Part shown: positions 1 to 9,662 of the stretch, piece after piece
How positions within the stretch are numbered: position 1 is the first letter of the stretch
Layout: the number at the start of each line of letters is the position of its first letter
Assembly (NCBI RefSeq): GCF_026965555.1
Contig: NZ_CP114040.1
Location: forward strand, 6,262,001 to 6,326,000
DNA length: 64,000 bases
Source: Nannocystis punicea
GTDB lineage: Bacteria; Myxococcota_A; Polyangia; Nannocystales; Nannocystaceae
Reading direction: 5' to 3'
Position numbers and translations under genes: made by a program
The notes under the pieces: model-generated
What the model was told of the DNA's origin: nothing
What the model saw: the letters and a program-made list of their open reading frames with translations, nothing else
Database searches by the model: none

Positions 1-1
1 G

Positions 2-1198
2 ATCCGCGCCGTCGCGCATGCCGCCGACGGCGTGAGCGGGCAAGCCGAGAAGGACCTGACGATCGACGTCGCGCCCGGCGGCATCGACGTCTGGCCGCCC
101 TACGTGCAGGTCGGGCCGATCAACGGCTTCACGAGCGCGACGCTACTCGACGACGCGGCGATCGCCGCCGCGGGCTTCTACGAGACACAACAGGGGCTCG
201 AGGCGGTCGCGGTGAAGATCGACGGGGCGACCGGCAAGCTCGAGGCGGGCCCGGTCGCGCTCGGTAAGGTCGCGCTCGCGTCCGCGGGGAGCGGACCGGC
301 GATCGCCGCCAGCGACGACGGCGCGGTGTTCGTCGCGTCGACGCAACTCGGGCCGATGTGGGCGGTGTCCAAGGTGTGGCTCGACAAGCCGCTGTCGTTC
401 GAGTGGAAGGCGACGGGTGACCTCAAGACTAAAGCGCTCGCGGTCACGGTCGCGGGCCCCTTCGTGATCGTCGTCGGCGCGCTCGAGGTGTCGCCTGGCA
501 CGCATGACCTCCGGGTATGGTGGCTGGCGGCCGAGGACGGAGCGCTGCTTCACGAGGCGCCTTTCGCCGCGTCTCTCGCCGACGACCCGCCGAACAAGCT
601 GGACGAGATCGGCCGCGGCGTGGCCATCGTCGGCGACGAAGTCATCGTCGTTGGCGAGCGCATGATCTGGGGCGACGACAACAAGACCTATCGGCGCGCG
701 GTCGTGCTGCGGTACTCGCTCGCGGGAGAGCTCCTCGACGAGTGGACCTCGCCCGGCGAGATCCTCGCGGAGGACGGCGCGATGGGGGTCGCACCGCTCC
801 GTGGGGGCGGGTTCGTAACCGTTGGCTGGGGGCGTAATCTATTTACGATCCGTCAGGTGATGACACGCTGGTTCTCGGCCGCGGGCCAGGCCGGGCCCGT
901 GCGGGTCGAGCCCACGCCGGGGAACGACGCGATCGGCTACGCAATCGGCGAGGATCGCGAGGGCAAGATCATCATCGCCGGCTCACGCAAGCAACCGGCC
1001 ACTGACACGGACGCCTGGATCTTCGCCATCCCCGGCCCACTCGGCGCGCACGCCTGGGACGTCGTCCGCAACGGGCCGGGCCAGGGGCCCGACGACGCCG
1101 CGGGGCTCGCCATCGGCCCCTGGGGTCACGTGTCCGTCGTGGGGAGCGAATTCTCCGACCTGCAGCCGCGTGCGTTCGCGCTGCGGCTCTACCCGTAG
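2..1198 (+). CDS. C-terminal part of a secreted propeller-like protein (cut by window edge)
   Basis: The frame is open to the left edge, so the true start lies outside the window; a GTG at 32 is only an internal codon. The visible 398 residues begin with what looks like the end of an Ig-like domain and go straight into repeated beta-rich units of about 45-60 residues (patterns such as GGGFVTVGWG, GKIIIAGSR, WGHVSVVGS). These resemble propeller-type repeats of the delta-60 kind common in myxobacterial surface lipoproteins. No catalytic motif is visible. It converges with the next gene, whose stop codon is only 4 bp away. The propeller assignment is by pattern and is moderate; the function is unknown. 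Confidence 0.6.
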   Translation: MRAVAHAADGVSGQAEKDLTIDVAPGGIDVWPPYVQVGPINGFTSATLLDDAAIAAAGFYETQQGLEAVAVKIDGATGKLEAGPVALGKVALASAGSGPAIAASDDGAVFVASTQLGPMWAVSKVWLDKPLSFEWKATGDLKTKALAVTVAGPFVIVVGALEVSPGTHDLRVWWLAAEDGALLHEAPFAASLADDPPNKLDEIGRGVAIVGDEVIVVGERMIWGDDNKTYRRAVVLRYSLAGELLDEWTSPGEILAEDGAMGVAPLRGGGFVTVGWGRNLFTIRQVMTRWFSAAGQAGPVRVEPTPGNDAIGYAIGEDREGKIIIAGSRKQPATDTDAWIFAIPGPLGAHAWDVVRNGPGQGPDDAAGLAIGPWGHVSVVGSEFSDLQPRAFALRLYP

Positions 1199-1202
1199 AC
1201 GC

Positions 1203-2282
1203 TCACTTCGGCACGAACACGTCGCACTGCGCCTTGATCTTCGCCGCGGCGGCGGCGAAGTACCCATCGTAGCTGGCGACGCACATCGACCCGAACACTG
1301 AATGGGGAAGCAGCTCCGTCCAGGTGCGGAGCTTGTGATAGCCCGGGGGGATGCCCTCGTAGCCGCACAGACCGTCCGGATCGTCGATGTCGTTCGTGAT
1401 CACGAGCAGCACCACCGCGTCCGCATCGCCGCCCTTGGCCTCGACCAGCGCGTCCGCCCAATCCTGGGGCGTGCCCGCGCTGAACTCGTCCCAGACGTCA
1501 TCGATGGCGACGACCACGAGGAGCGCGTCATCGCGGAGAAATCCCGCGTTGCAGCCGGCCGGCGCGTTGATCTCATCCGTCAGTGAGCTGACGGCGGCCC
1601 CGGCGACCAACCCGCCGCCGCTGGTACCGACCGACCCGACGCAAGTGAACGCGCCGATCAGATCCGGCTGGCCCGCGGTGATGTAGCGGTGGCCGCCGGC
1701 GAGGTCACACCGCTCGTTGCTCGCGTCCCACCCCGCCGAGAAGGTAATCCCCGCGCCCTGCACCGTGTCGCAAGGCTCGAGCACCGCCCCGCACGGATAG
1801 TCCTGCGGCCCGGTCGGGCAGGTGTCGACGCAGTCCTCACAGCCCGGGATCCCCCACGGCGGGCCATACTGACGCGGCGTGACGATGTGGTAGTCGAAGC
1901 CGGCGAATTCGGTCTCAAGGGTGTCGATGAAGCCCGGAAAGCTCGCCTTGAGAGCGTCCTGCTGGTTCTTCATCGTGTTGCGGGAGCTGATCGAGAAAAT
2001 GAGATCGACCTTGCCCATGCAGCCTGGCGGCGGCTTGTCGCCGCCGTCCGGCGGCGTACCGCCATCTGGGATGCCGAAGCCCGCCGAGCTGGTGGAGCTG
2101 TTCGACGCCGCGGCCGAGTCCTCCGCCGAGCTGGTGGTCGTCGACGTCGACGTCGACGCGTCACCGCTCGAGCTTGTCCCCTGCGGAGCGGTCGTGATGC
2201 TCGAGCCGAATCCCGGCCCCGGCCCCTCGCCGTTGTTGCAGGCGGCGAGAGCGGCGAGAGCGGCGAGCGCGAGACGGCGCAT
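1203..2282 (-). CDS. Lipoprotein with von Willebrand A-like domain
   Basis: 359 aa. The start at 2282 gives a short basic n-region, a hydrophobic segment and a lipobox ending in Cys (ALAALAAC). A Ser/Thr-rich linker of about 45 residues follows, then a Pro/Gly stretch. The domain begins at KVDLIFSISSRNTM, where VWA proteins carry VDLLFVIDNSGSM; the DxSxS metal-binding motif is degenerate (SISSR), so metal binding may be lost. Several Cys pairs fit an exported, disulfide-bonded protein. A decayed paralogue lies at 12664-13024, sharing the stretch around RYITAG and FLRDDALL. The function is unknown; surface display or adhesion is a guess from the domain. Confidence 0.75.
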   Translation of the reverse strand: MRRLALAALAALAACNNGEGPGPGFGSSITTAPQGTSSSGDASTSTSTTTSSAEDSAAASNSSTSSAGFGIPDGGTPPDGGDKPPPGCMGKVDLIFSISSRNTMKNQQDALKASFPGFIDTLETEFAGFDYHIVTPRQYGPPWGIPGCEDCVDTCPTGPQDYPCGAVLEPCDTVQGAGITFSAGWDASNERCDLAGGHRYITAGQPDLIGAFTCVGSVGTSGGGLVAGAAVSSLTDEINAPAGCNAGFLRDDALLVVVAIDDVWDEFSAGTPQDWADALVEAKGGDADAVVLLVITNDIDDPDGLCGYEGIPPGYHKLRTWTELLPHSVFGSMCVASYDGYFAAAAAKIKAQCDVFVPK

Positions 2283-2494
2283 GATGTTCAGGCTAGCGCG
2301 TGCGGCGGGCGATGTCACCACACGGGGGCCGTAGTCCGCGGCAACCTGCACGGCGCTCTGTCGATCTAACACGGTACACCACCGGCCTCGCGCCCCTCCG
2401 CGCGTGGCGCCGTGACAGCCGATGTCGTGGAGGAAGCCCGCCCAACATCGCGGCGTGGCGGCCTCGGCCCTGACCCATGCGGAGGAAGAGAACC

Positions 2495-2908
2495 ATGATC
2501 GCACTCGCCACCTTGAACAAGATCCTCGAGCGCAGCCTCGCCGCGGCCAAAAAGCCCGACGACGCCCGTTCGGAACGCCTCGCCGCGCACAAGCGGAGCC
2601 GCTTCGCCGCGCTCACGCCCGACAGCTTCGCGGACGTGACACACACCCGTATCCTCGACAGCTACCGCTTCATCACCGCCCACGTCGCGCTCCCGTGCCC
2701 GATTCACGGCGAGCCGCTGACTGACGAACAGCTCGGGCAAGGGCTCGGCGATCTCGCGATCGAAACCGAGAAGTCGGCGGTATGGTTCCTTGTGGTCGTC
2801 GTGATCGCCGCCGCTGCGCTCGTGGACGGATGCAGTTGTCCCTCCGGGCACTCCGGCGGCGCCCCGAATAACCCGGGGACCCAGCCGTTCGGCGGCGGCA
2901 AGCCCTGA
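2495..2908 (+). CDS. Small single-pass membrane protein, unknown function
   Basis: 137 aa. The start at 2495 is preceded by GGAGGAAGAG at a proper distance; an upstream in-frame ATG at 2477 lies before that ribosome site and is less likely. The first 90 residues are polar and probably cytoplasmic. A strong hydrophobic segment at about residues 95-112 (VWFLVVVVIAAAALV) is followed by a short Cys/Gly/Pro-rich tail (DGCSCPSGHSGG) that would face outward. I do not recognise the family. The CPBP protease gene follows in the same direction after 15 bp, so the two may be co-transcribed. Confidence 0.6.
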   Translation: MIALATLNKILERSLAAAKKPDDARSERLAAHKRSRFAALTPDSFADVTHTRILDSYRFITAHVALPCPIHGEPLTDEQLGQGLGDLAIETEKSAVWFLVVVVIAAAALVDGCSCPSGHSGGAPNNPGTQPFGGGKP

Positions 2909-2923
2909 TAGACTCGTGTCGGC

Positions 2924-3673
2924 ATGGACGCGCCGACGCCACCGCAGCGCCCCTCGCAGAAGCGGGGGGCGCTTGTCGTCGCCACGATCCTCGCCGACTT
3001 CGCGTGGGTCGCTACGCACATCCCGGTCCTCGGGGCGCTCGGCCTCATCGACGGCGAAGCCGGGTTCTACGCCAGCTACCAAGCCGGCCGCTGTCTGATC
3101 GCGGGTGTCGCCCTCGCGTGGGCGCTGCGCTCCGGCTGGTTCAGTGCGCCCGAGCTCGGGCTTGCCGTGGCGCGGCACGGGCCGGCGCTGCGCTGGCTCG
3201 CCAAGGTCGCGGCCGTAGCGATCCTCGCGGCGGCGGTGGTGCTGGTCCTCGGGCGGCTCGCGCTCCCGAGTCTCGTGTGCGATCTGGGCGAGCGGGCACT
3301 ACGGGTCCCGGTGGTCTACCCGTGGCCCGTGTTCGTGCGAGACACGATCTGCATGGTCCTGCTCGCGCCGCTCTACGAGGAGATCGTGTATCGCTCTCTC
3401 CTGCTGTCCGCGCTCCGCGAGCGGTTCAAGGACTCACACGCGCTGGCGATCGGCGGCGGCGTGTTCGTGGTCCTGCACTACCTCTACGGCTACGGCTGGA
3501 ACACCGGCTATCTCCTCGTCGCCCTGGCGCTCGGCTGGGTCTTCCTCCGCACCGGATCGATCCTCCCCGGCGTCGTGCTCCACGCTGCGAACAACCTGTG
3601 GTTCGCCGCAAGCTCGCACGGTCGACACGTGCTCGGGGACGCCGCGATCCTCGACTGGCTCTGCGGGCGGTGA
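2924..3673 (+). CDS. CPBP family intramembrane metalloprotease
   Basis: 249 aa, with several hydrophobic segments fitting the 6-8 helix CPBP/Rce1 fold. The family's defining motif EExxxR is present at about residues 152-157 (YEEIVYRSLL). The second and third motifs carry His 185 (VLHYLYGY) and His 220 with Asn 224 (VVLHAANNLWF). Members are glutamate-type intramembrane endopeptidases used for CAAX-like processing, bacteriocin self-immunity or surface-protein maturation. Here the catalytic residues look intact. The substrate is unknown. It follows the small membrane protein at 2495 closely, which could make that protein a partner or target, but this is inference. Confidence 0.88.
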   Translation: MDAPTPPQRPSQKRGALVVATILADFAWVATHIPVLGALGLIDGEAGFYASYQAGRCLIAGVALAWALRSGWFSAPELGLAVARHGPALRWLAKVAAVAILAAAVVLVLGRLALPSLVCDLGERALRVPVVYPWPVFVRDTICMVLLAPLYEEIVYRSLLLSALRERFKDSHALAIGGGVFVVLHYLYGYGWNTGYLLVALALGWVFLRTGSILPGVVLHAANNLWFAASSHGRHVLGDAAILDWLCGR

Positions 3674-3936
3674 GCGGCACGGCGTTCTGGGGCGGGCTGT
3701 TCCTGGCACGACGGCCCGCCGACCCGCGGCCCCGAGGCTGGGCCCGGGGGGGGCGTCCAGGCCAGTCCAGGGCCCCGGATGCGCGGCGGCCGGTCGCCAT
3801 GCGCCTCCAGCGGCAGCCCACGCCCCTTCCCTCCGGCACGGCAGCGTGCATCGGCGCCTTCGACGGCCTCCGCGTCCCTCGTCACCTTCGACCCCCACCC
3901 GGCCCAGGTCCTCGCGCCCGAACGGACCCCGCCTGC

Positions 3937-5556
3937 TTACTTCTGATGCGGCCGAGCGTCGAACGGCAGCGTGATCGTGAAGGTAGTCCCCTCGGTGGCA
4001 CTCTCGACCTCGACGTTGCCGCCGTGGGCCTCGGCGCAGGCGCGGACGAACGCCAGCCCGAGCCCCCAGCTCTCTCCTGCCTGCGGCGCCCGGCGCCGCC
4101 GCGAGAACACGTCGAAGATGTGCTCGCGGTGCTCGGCGGGGATCGGGTCACCGAAGTTGTGGACCGACAGGCGCACGTCACCGCCGCGACGCGCGAGCCG
4201 GATGGCGACCTGCGTGTCGGCCCGCCCGTACTTGACCGCGTTGACGGCGAGGTTCCACACCGCCCGGCGGAGCTCGTCGCGGCTCCACATGCCGCGGAAT
4301 TCCCCGTCGGCTTCGATCGCGAAGCGCGGGCCGTACTGGGCCTCGAGGTCCTGGACGACGTCCTCGGCGACCTCGCGGAGGTCGCACCAGTCGATGTTCA
4401 GCGGCAAGCGCTGGCCGGCCTCCATTCGGCTGACGTCGAGCAAGTCGCGGATCATGAGATCGACGCGCTCGAGGTTGCGCTCGATCCGGGCGACGACCTC
4501 GGGTCGGGCGGCCCGGTCGCCGAGCCGGACCAGGGTCTGGGCGCTCATCTTGGCGCTGGCCAGCGGACCGCGGAGATCGTGCGCGAGGATGGCCGTGAAG
4601 CGCTCCCGCAGGGCGCGTTCGGCCTCGAGCTCGTCGATCCGAAGCCGCAGCTCCGCGTGCAGTTGCCCGTTCTCGAGGTGCAGGGTCATCCCCTCGCCGA
4701 GCGCTTCGATGCGCCGGCGCTCACGGACGGAGAACGGCCCCTGCGTGCGCGTGCCGATGTACATCACGCCGCGGATCCGGTCGCGCCGCGGGAGACGCAC
4801 GCCGAGCAGCGAGTGGATGCCGCTGCCCCGCAGCGCGTCGCTGACCACGAGCTCGGTGGTAGCGACGTCGTCGATGGCGACCGGCTCCTCGCTCGTGGCC
4901 ATCAGGCCGGTGACCGTGGCGGGGTCGAGCGACGTCACGATCTCTTGCAAGTCGTCCTCGGCGAGCCCGACCGCGGCCCGCGTCACCAGCAGTTCGCTGC
5001 GCGGATCGTACAGGAACAGCGCCGCGCACTGCGCGGCCATCGCCTCCATGATCACCGCCAGCATCGCTTTCAGATGCTCTCCGAGCGGCGCCCCGGGCGT
5101 GCGCAGCGCTTTGTCGGCCAGCGTTCGCAACTGTCGGAGGTAACGCTTCTCGCGCTGCTCGTCGAGCTGCATGTGCATTTGGAACGAGTCGGTCGTCCGC
5201 ACCATGATGCTCTGCAGGGCGAGGAAGATCCGCGCGAGCTCGTCGGGGGACGGCCGTTCATCCGCCGGGGCCGACGCCGCACAGGACGAGATGCAGCGCT
5301 GGAGAATGGCGAACTCCTCCACCACCTCCCCGACCTCGAAGCCCCAGCGGATCCGATCCGACAGGTGGCTCTCGATGTGACGCATGACTACCTTCAAGTC
5401 GGCGCCGCCCGTCAGCGCCGCCAGACAGATCGGCATCAAATTCTTGAGCTCGACGTCGGAGAGCCCGCGGGCCGACGCCGCGCGGCTGGCCTCGCTGGCC
5501 CACGTCTTGAGGATCTCGTCGCCATGACGGTCGAGGAAACCGGTCGAGGACGCCAC
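3937..5556 (-). CDS. Sensor histidine kinase with RsbRD-like, GAF and HisKA/HATPase domains
   Basis: 539 aa from the GTG at 5556. The frame stays open further upstream, but that part is Arg/Ser-rich, looks non-coding and would run into the divergent ATPase gene. Residues 1-140 resemble the all-helical RsbRD N-terminal domain (FLDRHGDEILKTW). A GAF domain lies at about 160-295, a short coiled coil at 300-320, and HisKA carries His 326 in AHDLRGPLAS. The HATPase shows an N box (NLAVNAVKYG), the G1-type HNFGDPIP and a GLGLAF box. No membrane segment is visible, so it should be a soluble sensor. No response regulator is adjacent. The ligand is unknown. Confidence 0.85.
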   Translation of the reverse strand: MASSTGFLDRHGDEILKTWASEASRAASARGLSDVELKNLMPICLAALTGGADLKVVMRHIESHLSDRIRWGFEVGEVVEEFAILQRCISSCAASAPADERPSPDELARIFLALQSIMVRTTDSFQMHMQLDEQREKRYLRQLRTLADKALRTPGAPLGEHLKAMLAVIMEAMAAQCAALFLYDPRSELLVTRAAVGLAEDDLQEIVTSLDPATVTGLMATSEEPVAIDDVATTELVVSDALRGSGIHSLLGVRLPRRDRIRGVMYIGTRTQGPFSVRERRRIEALGEGMTLHLENGQLHAELRLRIDELEAERALRERFTAILAHDLRGPLASAKMSAQTLVRLGDRAARPEVVARIERNLERVDLMIRDLLDVSRMEAGQRLPLNIDWCDLREVAEDVVQDLEAQYGPRFAIEADGEFRGMWSRDELRRAVWNLAVNAVKYGRADTQVAIRLARRGGDVRLSVHNFGDPIPAEHREHIFDVFSRRRRAPQAGESWGLGLAFVRACAEAHGGNVEVESATEGTTFTITLPFDARPHQK

Positions 5557-5836
5557 ACCATCATTGTACTCCGTGATCTGTGCCGCGGTAGACGGCGCGT
5601 CGACGACCTGACGGCTCTCGCGCTTCGTTTGGGAAGACGTAATCAGAGAACGCCGACATCGGTCCTCAGAATCGAGCGGACCGAGCAATTTGGGCGGAGC
5701 GCTGTCGCATTCAGGAGCCCTAAGCTCGTGTGCGCGTCGCGCAAGTCGTTTTTCGCCGCGAGCGCCGGCGTTGGCGTCTGTGCTCGCGCCGCGCCGCGAG
5801 CTTGCGGTCGGCTGCCTTGCCGCCCACAAGAACGTC

Positions 5837-8113
5837 ATGGCACGCGTGCCGGGGCATCCGGCGCCCAGAGCGCCCTTTACGAGTCGGGAGCCGGTCTCAG
5901 GAGCATTCACCTGCACCAGCCATCCGGAGGTGCGTCAGCCGGCCCTGGGGACGTGCCCCAAGTGCGGCACGCCTCTCGAGCCGGTCGGGACCTCGGCGGC
6001 CCTGCGTCGCCTCGAATGGGTGTGCCCGGTGCATTCGCACATGCTCCGAAGCGAGCCCGGCATTTGTTCCCTCTGCGGCAGGGCGCTCGAGCCGCGTGGG
6101 GTCCCTCGCACGGGGATCGAAGAGAGCGGCGATCTGCGGGCGATGAAGCGACGATTGTGGGTGGCGGCGCTGCTGACGATCCCGCTGCTCCTGCTCGCCG
6201 TTCATGACCTCTCGTCAGCGCGCGGAGCGCTTCGGTGGCCTGTGCTCGTCCAGGTGGTGCTGGCGTCGCCGGTATGCACGTGGGCCGCGTGGCCGTTTTA
6301 TGCCCGGCCGGCGCTGTCGCGGCGCAGCCGCCGCCTCGATGTCTTCACTCTGGCGGGGCTCGGCGCCGCCGTGGCCTATGGCTACAGCCTGGTCGCGGCG
6401 TTCGTGCCGCAGATCTTTCCATCAAAGTTCCGGAACCAGGACGGGCAGGTCGCCGTGCACTTCGCGGCCGCGTCTGTCTTCATCACGCTCGGGCTCCTGG
6501 GACGGGTGTTGGAGCTGCTCGCCCGCCACCGGCCCGGGGCGGCGGTCCGCAGGATGCTCGACATGGCGGCGCAATCAGCCCGGCGGCTCACCCAGGACGG
6601 CAGCGAGGAGGAGGTCCCGCTCGAGGTGCTCCGCGTCGGCGATCGTCTGCGGGTCAGGCCCGGCGACAAGGTCCCGGTCGACGGCATCGTGCTCGAGGGG
6701 CACAGCTTCGTCGACGAATCGATGGTGACCGGTGACCCGATTGCGGCCGAAAAGCGCGCGGGAGACTTCGTCATCGGCTCCACTCGCAACGGTGGCAGCG
6801 CGCTCCTCGTTCGCGCGGAGCGAGTGGGCGCGGACGTGTTGCTCGCGCGCATCGTGGCGATGGTCGCGGAGGGCCGGCGAACTCGCGCGCCCATCCAGCG
6901 GCTCGCCGACGTCGCCGCCGCGTACCTCGTGCCGGTCATGGCGGGCCTGGCGGGCCTCACGTTCCTCGTGTGGGGCGTGTGGGGCCCCGAGCCGCGAATG
7001 GCGTACGCCCTGATCAATGCGGCCTCGGTGCTGATCATCGCCTGTCCGTGCGCGCTGGGACTGGCGACGCCGATGTCGATCATGGTCGCGGCCGGGCGCG
7101 CGGCGACCGCCGGCGTGCTGTTCAAGAACACCGAGGCGATGGAGATGATGCGGCGCGTCGACACCCTCGTCGTCGACAAGACGGGCACGCTGACCGAGGG
7201 GAGGCCGAAGCTCGCCGCGATCGTCGCCACGGCGGAGATGGACGAGGCGGGGATCCTGCGGCTCGCGGCGAGCCTCGAGCGCGGCAGCGAGCACCCAGGG
7301 GCGGCGGCGATCGTCGAGGAAGCAGCATCCCGCCGGCTCGAGCTCGCCGCGGCGGAGCAGCTCACGGCGATGCCGGGCGAGGGCGTGACAGGCGTCGTCG
7401 ACGGGCATCGCGTCGCGGTCGGCAACCTGACGCTGATGCGCCGCCTCGGTGTCGCGCTCGGAGCGAACGTCGAGCACGCCCATACGCTCCGCGCTGAGGG
7501 ACACACCGTCATGCTCGTCGCAGTCGACGGGGCGATCGTCGGCCTCGTCGATGTCAGCGATCCGATCAAGGCGAGCACACCGGAAGCGATGGCAGCGCTC
7601 CGCGCCGAGGGTCTCCGCGTGGTGATGATCACCGGCGACGATCGGACGACGGCCGACGTGCTGGCGCGCAAGCTCGGCATCGACGAAGTCATGGCTGGAG
7701 TGGAACCCGATCAAAAGGCAGGCGCGATCGCCCGACTGCAGGCGCAAGGACGGCGCGTCGCCATGGCCGGCGACGGCATCGACGACGCGCCTGCGCTGGC
7801 ATGCGCGCACGTCGGCGTCGCAATGGGCACAGGCGCGGACCTGGCGAGAGACAGCGCGGATATCACGCTGGTCAAGGGCGACCTCCGCGGCGTCGTGCGG
7901 GCGCGCCGGCTCAGTCGGGCAGCCATCGGCAACGTCAAACAGAACCTGATCCTCGCATTGATCTACAACGCCGCGGCCGTCCCGATCGCCGCGGGCATTC
8001 TCTACCCGGCGTTCGGACGCTTGCTCGACCCCGGCGTCGTGCTCGCGGTCATGTCGCTGAGCTCGGTCTCGGTGACCGTCAACGCGCTCCGGCTGCGTCG
8101 GCTGAAGGTCTGA
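5837..8113 (+). CDS. Copper-type P1B ATPase with two heavy-metal-binding (HMBD) motifs
   Basis: About 758 aa; ATG 5837 is the best start but has no clear ribosome site. Two short metal-binding modules precede the membrane part: TCTSHPEVRQ...CPKCG (24-50) and VCPVHSHML...CSLCG (61-86). The core carries CPC (403-405), DKTGTLT (Asp 447), SEHP, and the copper-class signatures YN and MSLSSVSVTVNALRL in the last helices, so it should export Cu(I). Two near-invariant residues differ. The actuator TGE is TGD (Asp 300), and the hinge GDGIND is GDGIDD (Asp 649). These could slow dephosphorylation or turnover. It is divergent from the histidine kinase, and no metal regulator lies next to it. Confidence 0.9.
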   Translation: MARVPGHPAPRAPFTSREPVSGAFTCTSHPEVRQPALGTCPKCGTPLEPVGTSAALRRLEWVCPVHSHMLRSEPGICSLCGRALEPRGVPRTGIEESGDLRAMKRRLWVAALLTIPLLLLAVHDLSSARGALRWPVLVQVVLASPVCTWAAWPFYARPALSRRSRRLDVFTLAGLGAAVAYGYSLVAAFVPQIFPSKFRNQDGQVAVHFAAASVFITLGLLGRVLELLARHRPGAAVRRMLDMAAQSARRLTQDGSEEEVPLEVLRVGDRLRVRPGDKVPVDGIVLEGHSFVDESMVTGDPIAAEKRAGDFVIGSTRNGGSALLVRAERVGADVLLARIVAMVAEGRRTRAPIQRLADVAAAYLVPVMAGLAGLTFLVWGVWGPEPRMAYALINAASVLIIACPCALGLATPMSIMVAAGRAATAGVLFKNTEAMEMMRRVDTLVVDKTGTLTEGRPKLAAIVATAEMDEAGILRLAASLERGSEHPGAAAIVEEAASRRLELAAAEQLTAMPGEGVTGVVDGHRVAVGNLTLMRRLGVALGANVEHAHTLRAEGHTVMLVAVDGAIVGLVDVSDPIKASTPEAMAALRAEGLRVVMITGDDRTTADVLARKLGIDEVMAGVEPDQKAGAIARLQAQGRRVAMAGDGIDDAPALACAHVGVAMGTGADLARDSADITLVKGDLRGVVRARRLSRAAIGNVKQNLILALIYNAAAVPIAAGILYPAFGRLLDPGVVLAVMSLSSVSVTVNALRLRRLKV

Positions 8114-8243
8114 ACAGAGTGCGGTGCCATACGTCGCGTCGCACCTCGCGCCGCTGCCTGACCGCCAGTGACCGTGCGACATGGCTCGGCCGCCCGCTGG
8201 CGCGCCCAAAACTCGCGGCCACACTTCGCCGCGGACGCGTCCG

Positions 8244-9662
8244 ATGCAGCGAATGACCGGACTCGACGCGAGCTTCCTTTACATGGAGTCGCCGTCGGTG
8301 TCGATGCACACAGTCAACGTCATGCTCATGGACGTGTCGCAGGTACCCGGCGGCTACTCCTTCGCCCGGATCAGGCAGCTGTTCGAGCGCCGCATCCACC
8401 TGGTCCCCCTGCTCCGGCGCAGAATCGTGGAGGTTCCGGGCGACCTCTACCATCCGGTGTGGATTGAGGATCCCACGCTCGACCTCTCCCAACACCTGCG
8501 ACGGGCGAAGCTGGCGCCCCCCGGCGACAGACGCGCCCTCGAGTCTCTGGTCGGCGAGATCCTCTCGACTCACATGAGCCGCGCCCGCCCTCTGTGGGAG
8601 ATCACGTTCGTCGAAGGTCTCGAAGGGAACCGGGTGGCGCTCATATGCAAGGTGCACCACGCGGTCATCGACGGCGCGGCGATGACCACAGTGCTGGAGC
8701 GAGTGATGGCCAGCGAACGGGACGACCACGACGTGGCGCCCCCGACGAGCACGTGGACCGCGGAGCCGCTGCCCGGCGCGCGACAGCTCGTCCTCGACGC
8801 GCTCCGCGATCGCCTGCGGGGCCTGTCCCGGCTGCCACGCCTCTTCGGAAGGACGGCGCGCGCCGGCGTGCAGCTGCTGCGGCGCACGCGCGGCCACAGG
8901 CTCTCACTCCCTTTTTCCGGGCCCCGGACCGCGTTCAACGCCCCGCTCACGCCGCGACGCAGCTTCGCCACGGTCGACCTGCCGCTCGCGGACGTGCTGA
9001 CCATCAAGACCCTGACTGGTTGCACGCTCAACGACGTCGTCCTCGGCGTCGCCGCCGGCGCGCTTCGGCGCTTCATGGATCACCACAGCGAGGTCCATCG
9101 ACGACCGTTGCTGGCGAGCGTGCCGGTCGCCACTGGCGGACTCGAGGACGGCCGGCTCAGCGGAAACAAGGTATCGAGCCTCCTCGTCTCGCTGCGCACG
9201 GATGTCGCCGATCCGCTGGCGCGACTGCGAGAGATCCACGCGCTCACGGCGGCAGCCAAGGACGCCCACGATCACGAGGTCGGCGGCTTGCTCGAGCAAT
9301 GGAGCGAGTACGCGCGCCCCTGGCTGATACGGCTATTCATGGACCAGGTGCTGCCGCGCCTGCCGCGACCGCCGGTCAACCTCGTGATCTCGAACGTGCG
9401 CGGGGCGAGGGGGACGCAATACCTCGTCGGCTCCGCGCTCGACAGCGTCTACCTCGGCGGGCCGCTGCTCGAACAGATCGGACTCAATCTGACGGTCTGG
9501 AGCTACCGCGACACGGTGCATCTCGCCGCGGTCGGTTGCCCCGACACCATCCCCGATCCCCGCCTCCTGCTCGCAGAATGCGAGCACGCGCTCGCCGAGC
9601 TCGTCGTCGCGGCCCAGCGCGAAGGGCCGGAGCGCGGTCATCCCGACCTGTCCCATGAATGA
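8244..9662 (+). CDS. Wax ester synthase / diacylglycerol acyltransferase (WS/DGAT)
   Basis: About 472 aa from the ATG at 8244. ATG 8253 (MTGLDASFLYMES, the usual family beginning) and ATG 8181 are alternatives, and none has a strong ribosome site. The acyl-transfer motif HHxxxDG is intact (HHAVIDG, His 138, His 139, Asp 143). The C-terminal domain has the conserved NLVISNVRG block. The enzyme joins acyl-CoA to a long-chain alcohol or diacylglycerol to make storage lipid at the membrane surface. Its stop codon overlaps the start of the truncated transporter at 9655 by 8 bp. Confidence 0.9.
   Translation: MQRMTGLDASFLYMESPSVSMHTVNVMLMDVSQVPGGYSFARIRQLFERRIHLVPLLRRRIVEVPGDLYHPVWIEDPTLDLSQHLRRAKLAPPGDRRALESLVGEILSTHMSRARPLWEITFVEGLEGNRVALICKVHHAVIDGAAMTTVLERVMASERDDHDVAPPTSTWTAEPLPGARQLVLDALRDRLRGLSRLPRLFGRTARAGVQLLRRTRGHRLSLPFSGPRTAFNAPLTPRRSFATVDLPLADVLTIKTLTGCTLNDVVLGVAAGALRRFMDHHSEVHRRPLLASVPVATGGLEDGRLSGNKVSSLLVSLRTDVADPLARLREIHALTAAAKDAHDHEVGGLLEQWSEYARPWLIRLFMDQVLPRLPRPPVNLVISNVRGARGTQYLVGSALDSVYLGGPLLEQIGLNLTVWSYRDTVHLAAVGCPDTIPDPRLLLAECEHALAELVVAAQREGPERGHPDLSHE

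Noticed and set aside
3004..6207. Very long open frame on the plus strand across the kinase gene
   Set aside because: It is Arg/Pro/Ala-rich, has no domain and runs antisense through the histidine kinase and out of frame through the CPBP gene. It is a GC-driven shadow.
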